Assembly (NCBI GenBank): GCA_026874595.1
Contig: CM049316.1
Coordinates: 50,973,676 to 51,037,675 of the forward strand
Direction: 5' to 3'
Source of the DNA: Sipunculus nudus
Lineage: Eukaryota; Annelida; Sipuncula; Golfingiida; Sipunculidae
Length of the DNA: 64,000 nucleotides
In this document: positions 55,857 through 64,000 of the stretch, piece by piece
Layout: the number at the start of each line of letters is the position of its first letter
How positions within the stretch are numbered: position 1 is the first letter of the stretch
Position numbers and translations under genes: made by a program
The notes under the pieces: generated by a model
Databases searched by the model: none
Told to the model about the DNA's origin: nothing
The model's input: only the letters and a program-made list of their open reading frames with translations

Positions 55857-58800
55857 AGGCCTACAGGCCTAATGCGAACCTGTGCATATGGATATACACC
55901 AGGTATAACGCTTCAATGCTGAACCACTACTTTTCATATATATGAACAATGCAAGTACTAAACATTTTGAACAAGAAACAAAACACAAACATCACTGCTG
56001 AAATTCTGGCATGGGTGCACATAACAAAAAAATGATTGTAGCTGGCACCACCAGTCTTGTATACAACAAAGCTATCAGAGATATATACATATGCCCAATT
56101 TCACACTGATATATCAAATTCCTCCCTAGAATTAGGCAGGCACACACACTTTGCAAAAGTCATTGTGGATGGCGACACCTGCCTTGTGAACGAGAAAGCC
56201 ATTAAAGACACATAGACAGGTCAGAATATCAGGCCAATACATCAAACTTACCTAGAGTCTGATGCACGGGGCTGACCAGGCTTAGGTGGGAAAGGCTGTT
56301 GCCCCGAGTGTACTGTGACAAATTACTGGCTCAGGCTACTGCACTGAGTGAACTCATGACCTGCACCTGGCTAGACTGAGTAAACTTTTGACCTGTACCT
56401 GGCTGCACTGAGTGAACTCTTGACCTGTTGCATAATCTGACACAGTTGGCAGTCTGCCAAAGCTATAAATAGATCCAGGCTGAACTTTGGTGCCAAATCT
56501 GATGCAGTGGGAAGTCTGCTCATGCTATAAATAGAATGCAGCTACTGCACTGAGTAAACTCCTGACCTATACCTGGCTGAACTGAGTGAACTCTTGACCT
56601 GTTGCCTAATCTGATACAGTTATCAGTTTGACAATACTATAAATAGATCCAGGCTGACCTTTGGCCTGTTGCCAAATCTGAAATAGTAGCATCACCAATG
56701 CATAAGCTCTCAGATTGGCTTCACATGCAGCCCTGAGGAGCATGACATACATGAGGTGATCACATGATATTCATGAGTTGATCACATGCTACCTATGAGT
56801 TGATCACATGCCTTGTGCTTGGCTGCACTGACTGAACTCTTGACCTATATCTGGCTGCACTGAATGAACTCTTGATCTGTTGCCAAATCTGAAACAGTTG
56901 GCAGTTTCTCAACCTATTTAAAAATACAGACACAATCTTGGCCTGTTAGTAAATCTGTTTACACATACTGAAAGACTTTGGCTAAAATACTTTTTTTTCC
57001 AAGCTGACATATATATAAACTTTGTATCAAAATATTTAGAATAATAAAAGATGCAGTCCTTTCATTGTTAAAGGTCCAATAGTTCTGCCAAAAATCATTC
57101 AAGTAAATTTGAACAAAAGCCACCTATGAATAAATTTTGTGCAATGTTACAGAAAATATAATTGAAACAATAATTTTGTAGAAGAACACTATTACAGTCC
57201 CCAGTTTGAAATAAACATAATAATCGCCATAAGACCAATTTAAGCTTTTCAAGACTCAACCAAAAATCAACAAACTCAATCTATTCTGATATGATTGAAA
57301 GAACCATGTCCTAGGATAATTCTTTTGAAAAATTGAACTATTCAACTTGACAGTTTAATCACATACTTTTAAGCTGAAAAAGGCTATTATGAGTTTTTTT
57401 TGCCCATAAAATACAGGTCAATGTAGGTGGCACCACGAAATCTGCATCTTCAAATATGAGTCATGTAACTAGCTTCTGTCATTTCTGATATTACTATGTC
57501 AGTATGCTTACTTAGCAAAATGACTAAGTTCAAATTTGTGTAACTCTGCTAAAATTCACAAATGCAAACCAATTGAACAAACCTGAGAGGGCTTGCCTCT
57601 GGGATTATTTCTGTAAAATACTGAACAATTTGGCTGGACTGTTTACAAGAATGAGATTTTTAAAGGTTTTTCAGCTTTTTCCCTATAAAATCTAAGTACA
57701 TGCAGATAGCCAAAAAAATAAGCTGAATCCCACAACATTTGATATGTGACAGATTATTGCATAACATCTTGGGATGGTAGCTCCTGCTATTCCTGAGAAA
57801 ATATGGGTTAATGTACAGATGACCAATGACCTCTGTACAAAAAAAGGTTAATGCAGGTGGCACCACCAATACCTCAATTTCAGATATGACTCATGTGACC
57901 AAGAATTTGGCCCAGTGGTTTTTGAGAAGATCTTTGTAGCCACTGAGCTGAAATGGGCTGTTATGGCATATGACTAAATTCAGCTTCCCATAACTCAGCC
58001 AAAAGTCCCTGAACTGTCATCATCTGAACATCAGAAAGCACTACCCTAGGATCATTTCTGTGTGATATTAAACAATTTGGCCGTATGGTTTAAGAGAAGA
58101 AGGTTTTGTAGCCGTCAGTATGATACGGGCACTGATGACCCCAATACAAAAAAGGCCGATCCAGGTGGCGCCACCAATACCTCAATTTCAGATATGACTC
58201 ATGTGACCAAGATTGGCATAAAATTTGGTGATGATAGCTCCAGCCTTTTCTGAGATTGTAATTTTAGTATGCTTTTTTGGACAGATGACTCAGTCAACTT
58301 CCTGAAACTCAGCCAAAAATTACCGAACTGAAACCATTTGAACAAACTTGAGAGAGATGGCATAAGAGATTATTTCTGTACAATATTGAACAATTTTGCT
58401 GGACCTTTTCGGAGAAGAAGATTTTTAAAGCTTTTTTAGCTTTTTCCCTATAAAATCTAAGAAAATGCAGTTAGCCAAAAAATAAGCAAAATCCCATAGA
58501 GTTTTTTAGATGACTAATTTTGTGCATAAAATTTCGTGATGCTTACTCTTGCCTTTTTCAAGATAGTATGGGTTAACTTAGAGACGCCGGATGCCGGACG
58601 ACGCCACACCATCGCATAAGCTCACAGGTTCACTAAAAAAAATCAGGAATATATGTAAAATTATTACGGATGCATACTGAATGCAAAATTAAAATACAGA
58701 TATATCTCATTGATGGCAAATTCTTGAATTAAGTTGAGTAGGGATACCAATAATTCATAATCCACGTACAGTTGTCTTTATACAGCCACAGAGAGCTGAA

Positions 58801-60406
58801 TATCCATGATTGTAACATTGCCTGGTATGATGAATTACTTAAATCATAAATCTAAAATTTTTAAAAGCTTTTAAAAAAACTTTCTTGTCAATATTAACCA
58901 AAGATAACCTGAAATCTAAATGTCTAAGTGCATGATGTAATAGATGCTGATAAACTGGTGCCAGGCTAGATGTAACAGCATCACACAGCTAACATCTTTG
59001 GTAAAATGACTCAATTCAATCTCCATAATTCAGCCAAAAATCATTCATGTGGAACCATTAATGACAATTATTATAAGAATTTTGTAGATATTATTCTTGT
59101 AAAATATTTAACAAACTGGCTTCAGTGGCATCAGTCGAAAAACATTTGGCAGGTTTATAACTCATATAGGACGATACAGCAAACTGGCTAAGTTCAGCTT
59201 CCTGTAACTCAGCCAAAAAGCACTGAACCAAAACCATTTGAACAAACTTAAATTATCAACATATGAGGATAAATAATGTGTAAGCTTTAAGAATTTGGCC
59301 CAGTGGTTTTTGAGAAGAAGATCTTTGTAGCCACTGAGCTAAAATGGGCTGTTATGGCATATGACTAAATTCAGCTTCCCATAACTTAGCCAAAAGTCAC
59401 TGAAAGAGACCATTTGAACCAACTTCAGATAGCACTACCCAAGGATCATTTCTGTGTGATATTAAACATTTTGGCCATATGGTTTCAGAGAAGAAGTTTT
59501 TTGTAGCCCTCAGTGTGATCAGGCACTGATGACCCTGTACAAAAAAGGCCGATGCAGGTGGCGCCACCAATACCTCAATTTCAGATATGACCTATGTGAC
59601 CAACATTTGCATAAAATTTTGTGATGATAGCTACAGCCTTTTCTGAGATTGTAATTTTAGTATGCTTTTTTGGACAGATGACTCAGTCAACTTCCTGAAA
59701 CTCAGCCAAAAATTACCGAACTGAAACCATTTGAACAAACTTGAGAGAGATTGTTCCAGGAATCATTTCTGTAAAATATTGGACAATTTGGCTGGACAGT
59801 TTTGGAGAAGAAGATTTTTAAAGCTTTTTTAGCTTTTTCCCTATAAAATCTAAGAAAATGTAGTTAGAAAAAAAATAAACAAAATCCGATAAAGTTTTTT
59901 GGATGACTGATATTTTGCAAAAAAATTGGTGATGCTAGCTCCTGCTGTTTTTGAGATAGCTATGGTTGATGTACCGACGACGCACGACGGACGACAGACG
60001 ACACACGACAGACGACGACGCACCATCACATAAGCTCACAGGTTTGCTAAAAATGCAGAGTTTATCAGATGGCTAATTTTTTGCATTAAATTTCATGATG
60101 CTAGCACCAGTCGTTTTCGAATATTAGGGTTAACATACAGACGATGGACTACGGATGCCGCCACATTATCGAATTAGCCCACCTGTTCACTAAAAATTAC
60201 TGCAGATGCATATTGAATGCAAAATTATAATACAGATACATCTCATTGATGGCAAAATCTTGAATTAAGTTGAGTATGGATACCAATTATTAATAATCCA
60301 TGTAAATCTGTCTTTATATACCCACAGAGAGCTGTATACCTGTGATTGTTAACATTGCCTGGCATGAGGAATCATAAATCTACATTTTTTAAAAGCTTTC
60401 TAAACA
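55857..60406 (+). mobile_element. HA4: long HA composite, least interrupted copy
   Basis: The 5' end is at 55857 (AGGCCTACAGGCCTAATGCG). In order it holds core modules (56042, 56166), 'CTGACACAGTTGGCAGTCTG' units, TGATCA minisatellite (56745-56815), 177-bp-type units, and palindromes at 57427, 57856, 58164 and 59557. 3' ends close at 58636, 60050 and 60193. The stretch at 58637-58680 is the uninterrupted site for C1. The several 3' ends suggest stacked insertions or tandem growth. Confidence 0.75.
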
Positions 60407-60575
60407 AGGCCTACAGGCCTAATGGGAACCTGTGCAAGGTTTAGCAGTATGAATGGAGGTTTATTTTTAAAATTCAATACTGATCCTCTTAAGTCCTGCA
60501 TGTCTACCTTAGTCATTATGATTCAGCAAAATTGACGTTTCCGACCTGCAAGTTTCAGACTAGGACATTTTAAAA
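60407..60575 (+). mobile_element. HA6: 5' end only
   Basis: AGGCCTACAGGCCTAATGGG at 60407, then unrelated-looking sequence from about 60435 to the B4 start. Confidence 0.6.
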
Positions 60576-61038
60576 CCAGAATATGGGTAGTCGACAAGCG
60601 ACTATGTGTATCTGCAGAAATCAGAGTGGAAGGGGTGAAGTGAGGCATGGATTAAGTGGCAAGGGGAATAGAGTGAGGTGTGTTGCATATTAGCATGGAT
60701 GTCTGCAGCTTAAACATGAATGTAGGTGGTGCCACCTGTCATAAAATCTAGAAATTTGTCCAGGATGTATAAACCTGCAAAATTTCAGATGGATAAGGCA
60801 AACCACTGCTGAGATATGAGTGATTTTACCCTAAGGCAGAAGAACAGATGGACACTGTGCAAAAGTGGTTGCAGGTGGCGCCACCAGTTTCACCTATGAT
60901 GAAGAGCTATGTGAGATCTATACACAAGTAAAATTTTGGCCCAATCCGTCAAACGGTTCCCGAGATATGAGCTTAAATGTCTGCAGCGTAAACATGAATG
61001 AAGGTGGCCCCACCTGTCATAAAATCAAGAAAGCTGTC
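60576..61038 (+). mobile_element. B4: B-family element, 3' truncated
   Basis: Starts CCAGAATATGGGTAGTCGAC with the hairpin and TGTATCTGCAGAAA. Modules at 60725 (TG form), 60874 (exact) and 61004 (GGTGGCCCCACC). It breaks off at GAAAGCTGTC and joins HA sequence. Confidence 0.75.
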
Positions 61039-61195
61039 TGGCCAAGAAATTAGCAAAATCCAATAGAATTTTTTAGATGACTAAGTTTTTTCAAAAAATT
61101 TGGTGATGCTAGCTCCTGCCCTTTTTGAGATAGCTATGACGCACAACGGACGACAGAAGATGCCACACCATTGCATAAGCTCACACATTCGCTAA
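61039..61195 (+). mobile_element. HA 3'-end fragment
   Basis: 'TTAGCAAAATCCAATAGA' to GCATAAGCTCACACATTCGCTAA (CTAA 61192-61195). Confidence 0.7.
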
Positions 61196-61261
61196 AAATG
61201 CAAACCAAGTTTTTTCAAACAGTTGAAAGATATATTTCCAATAATTCTAATCTGGGCATTC

Positions 61262-61338
61262 TGCATCTAGATGATGTGTCCAGACGTCTAGATGCTGTGT
61301 CTAGATGTCTAGACACATTGTCTAGACACTAGACAGAG
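61262..61338 (+). repeat. TCTAGA/GTCTAGAC cluster
   Basis: Six or so overlapping copies of GTCTAGA/TCTAGAC within 77 bp, many palindromic, able to form alternative hairpins. Confidence 0.8.
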
Positions 61339-62146
61339 CCAGGTCAGTTGCCATGGTGATGTCTGGACCCCATTGGGTTGTACTGAGTGACCTCTTGACT
61401 TGACTGCTGAAACTCAGCATGTTGTCAAATCTGTTTTCAAACACAGAAAGCCTTTTACAATTGACTACACTGCTTTTTTAAAGCTGCATTTACCCAAACT
61501 ATTCTTATAAAACTGGCAGAACCCTACCATAGAATAATCCTTTTAAAGTTTAAATCAATCAGCTTAACAGTTTCTTAAAAAAACAGTTTATAAGCTAGAA
61601 GAGTCTAAACTTACATTTTTGCTTGTAAAAAACAGATCAATGTAGGTGGCGCCACCAACACCTCAATTTCAGATATGACTCATGTGACAAACATTGGCAT
61701 AAAATTTGGTGATGACAGCTCCAGCTGTTTCTGAGATTTTAAGTTTAGTATGCTTTTTTGTACAGATGACTAAGTTCAACTTCCTGTAACTCGGTCAAAA
61801 ATCATCGAACTGATACCATTTGAATAAACTTAAGAGAGATTGTTCCAAGCAACATTTCTGTGAACTATTGGACAATTTGGCTGGACAGTTTCAGAGAAGA
61901 AGATTTTTAAAGGTTTTTAAGCTTTTTCTATATAAAATCTAAATTACTGCAGATACTTAATAATAAGCTCTAGGGCACCAAGTTTCACATGTGACTAATT
62001 CTTACATGTAATTTGGAGCTGCTAGCTCTGACAGTTTCTGACTTACAGCCATGGACGGTGGAAAGCCAGCCCTGGATGGCGGACAGTGGACAGCGGACGG
62101 CTGATGGACGACGCTGCGCCATTGCATAAGCTCACAGGTTCGCTAA
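61339..62146 (+). mobile_element. HA fragment with 3' end
   Basis: HA-like phrases from about 61480, palindrome at 61645-61656, then 'GACAATTTGGCTGGACAG' and GCATAAGCTCACAGGTTCGCTAA (CTAA 62143-62146). No 5' end is adjacent. Confidence 0.75.
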
Positions 62147-62240
62147 AAATTACACAATACTTACATAATTTCTTGTATGTATATAGGAAATATAAAGAGG
62201 AATATGTATATGAAATACTAGCTGTTAAAGCTGGTATACC
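62147..62240 (+). repeat. C-family interior fragment
   Basis: 'TGTATATAGGAAATATAAAGAGGAATATG'-type text matches the C interior near 54680-54705, in shortened form. Confidence 0.55.
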
Positions 62241-64000
62241 GGGCTTATTACTGGGGTTGGGGAGATATATTAACTGAGATGTGGAATGTTGGCTCATTTT
62301 TTATTCATAAAGTTAACAGAAAATATAGGTTTTCAGTGGGAAACTGTCTCAATTAGATATGTATAAATATTTTTTACATTTATTTGATGGTGCTGTGCTC
62401 GTGGCAATAAATTATTACTCGGGTATATTTACCTTGAAGGTGTGAGGATGTTGATGTGAGGAACATATGAAAGATTTATTAAATGTATGTTGCAAGGAAA
62501 CTGTTCCTGAAGAAAGAAACAGAAATATGCATACCTCATAAGTAGCAGAAGTGGACCCAACTGGACTCCATGCAGAGGGTCAGTATCCCATTTTCAGGCA
62601 CCACAACCTTTTTTTTCATTGTATCAGACAAATTTTGAGGCCTGAAACCCCCGCCACCACTCCACCCCATCCCACCCTACCCCTGTACCTGAAATTGGGA
62701 CCTTGAATAAGTTTTGTCATAAATCCCCCTGGATTGAACTCTCCATTTCATAAATAAACATGTGTATTTCTCTTTTACTGATCACACACGTGGGTGAGAG
62801 CCTCATTCAAATTCAAGGCTAGACATGCTCAAATCCCTTACTGAAAGCAAGCGTTATTCATATAAACAATATAGGCCATGGGCTAGTGGGGGTCATAGTG
62901 CACCCCCCTTGTGATTTACTTTAATAGGTATTTTCATGTAGCCCTAGGTCTAACAATTCAGAAAATTGATGTTGCCACAAAAAAAACTGGGATGGAAGAT
63001 ACCTCCCATGGACTTTTTAACCACGCCTACTTTTACAGCTGGAGGCAGATAATTAGGGGTATGGAAAATCCAAACAACCCTAACTTTGCAACTCTTGACC
63101 AAAATATTTCAAATGACCACTTAAAATGTTTTCCTTGTCAAGATCTACCAGTTCATGCAAATGATATGCAAATTTATTTTGTGAAAGGTCACTAGAGGTC
63201 AAAAGGTCACAAACTTTGACCTTTACCTATAATTTCTCGCATTATCAGGGTTTATTTATCGCCAAGACCATATAAAGTTATTTCTTTATTAATGATAAAT
63301 TAAATGAAGGTTTACATGTGCTTTTTAATACTTGGGAGTCAAAAAGTTTGAAAAGAAGTAGTGATTACCCCGCGGTTTGTAAGATATTTCTGCACTTTTA
63401 CATACTTCTTGTACGTATTGCTGGATGTGTCGAATAGGAGTAAGGCAAAATCTAACAATGGTACTTTGAAATCTTTCATTGAATCTGTGCAAATGACCAC
63501 AAAAGGTTATATTTGTGTGTTACTATAAAATGAAACAAATATATTATGCAAATATTTTCATCGAAGCGTTTGTTGGAGTCAAAAGTAAACAAAGAGTGAC
63601 CTCACCAACACCATAGCTGTTTGTTACACATGGTCAATATAAAGCGTGCCATGAAATTTTAATATTGAAACAAATGTATGTTACTTTCTTTCTTTCAATG
63701 AACACATTTCCAGTTAACATTCATGCCAATTCTTACCGGTTTGTATCATATATCATGACAGTTATATGTTCTTAGATATTTGTCACTGGTTCATTAATCT
63801 CTGTTAACAGCAAAACCCTTATTTTGACTAGTAACAGCCAAAATATTATTGGGGGGGTGGGGGTGGTAAATACGCTTATATCACATATATCCATTTCTAT
63901 CACTAGTATACAATATATAAGTTATTATAATTCTTATTATAATTGATAATTAATTCTCTAATTAATTACATATGATTAATATTATATCTCACCTGGATAT
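62241..64000 (+). other. 1.8 kb with nothing recognised
   Basis: No module palindromes or tandem arrays. There is a C-rich stretch at 62648-62693 and a G-rich run at 63850-63867. Frames such as 62911-63195 have no family motif. A pair of AGGTCA-type words with inverted partner lies at 63187-63226. It may be low-copy host DNA. Confidence 0.45.

Noticed and set aside
62911-63195. 94-codon frame as a gene
   Set aside because: No ATG-based context, no motif and no splice signals that I could support.
63850-63867. G-rich run as a G-quadruplex
   Set aside because: Only two long G-runs and a final GG; a four-run motif is not clear.

Overview
This window is AT-rich, intron-era eukaryotic DNA made almost entirely of nested and tandem transposable elements. 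I see no complete host gene, rRNA, tRNA or bacterial feature. The combination of Helitron/Helentron-like elements with internal core repeats and ACGG/ACAG microsatellites before a 3' hairpin, repeats built on TGACCTTTGACCT, and a Ty3/gypsy relic suggests a marine invertebrate, most likely a bivalve mollusc. The host call is inference from repeat style, not from a host gene.

The left part is a chain of insertions that can be unpacked. A mosaic of core-module repeats (family A, 590-1598, 3471-3523, 37695-37986, 40891-41040) was hit by a 180-bp-array element (F, 1599-3470), by one Ty3/gypsy retrotransposon whose two LTRs now lie 33 kb apart (3524-37694, flanked by the 5-bp duplication CAAAG), and by a Helentron-like element (E2, 37987-40890). 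Inside the gypsy copy, broken gag, protease, integrase and RNase H fragments are separated by Helentron-like elements of the 'AGGCCTACAGGCCT' family (HA). The longest HA copy (14115-33703) holds a B element and a C element (C1, 18067-32279). C1 holds an 11.6-kb TIR transposon (T1, 20034-31621). T1 holds another Helentron-like copy (E1) and a large foldback (P, 25193-30534). P holds a hAT-like element (25357-28750), which holds a TA-flanked 25-bp-TIR element (25503-27554). That is eight levels, A > gypsy > HA3 > C1 > T1 > P > hAT > pogo-like. Most steps are supported by target duplications or by uninterrupted paralogous copies elsewhere in this same window.

The right part holds a B element (41195-42221), a stretch with nothing recognised (42222-43837), a repeat (G) carrying a second TIR transposon (T2, 44877-49113) with plausible exons, two C elements head to tail (49558-55026), a TGACC repeat (55040-55760), a long HA composite (55857-62146) and a final stretch with nothing clear (62241-64000).

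Two patterns cut across families. A 12-bp palindrome, GGTGGCGCCACC, heads a roughly 140-bp module found in families A, B, G and HA. Four families with unrelated sequence (B, C/E, F, HA) share one terminal layout: a short 5' palindrome or hairpin, then a 10-13-bp subterminal word whose reverse complement lies at the 3' end, within a terminal hairpin in B, C/E and F. HA and C/E copies end in CTAA. The pol order gag-PR-INT-...-RH of the gypsy relic matches the Gmr1-like group.
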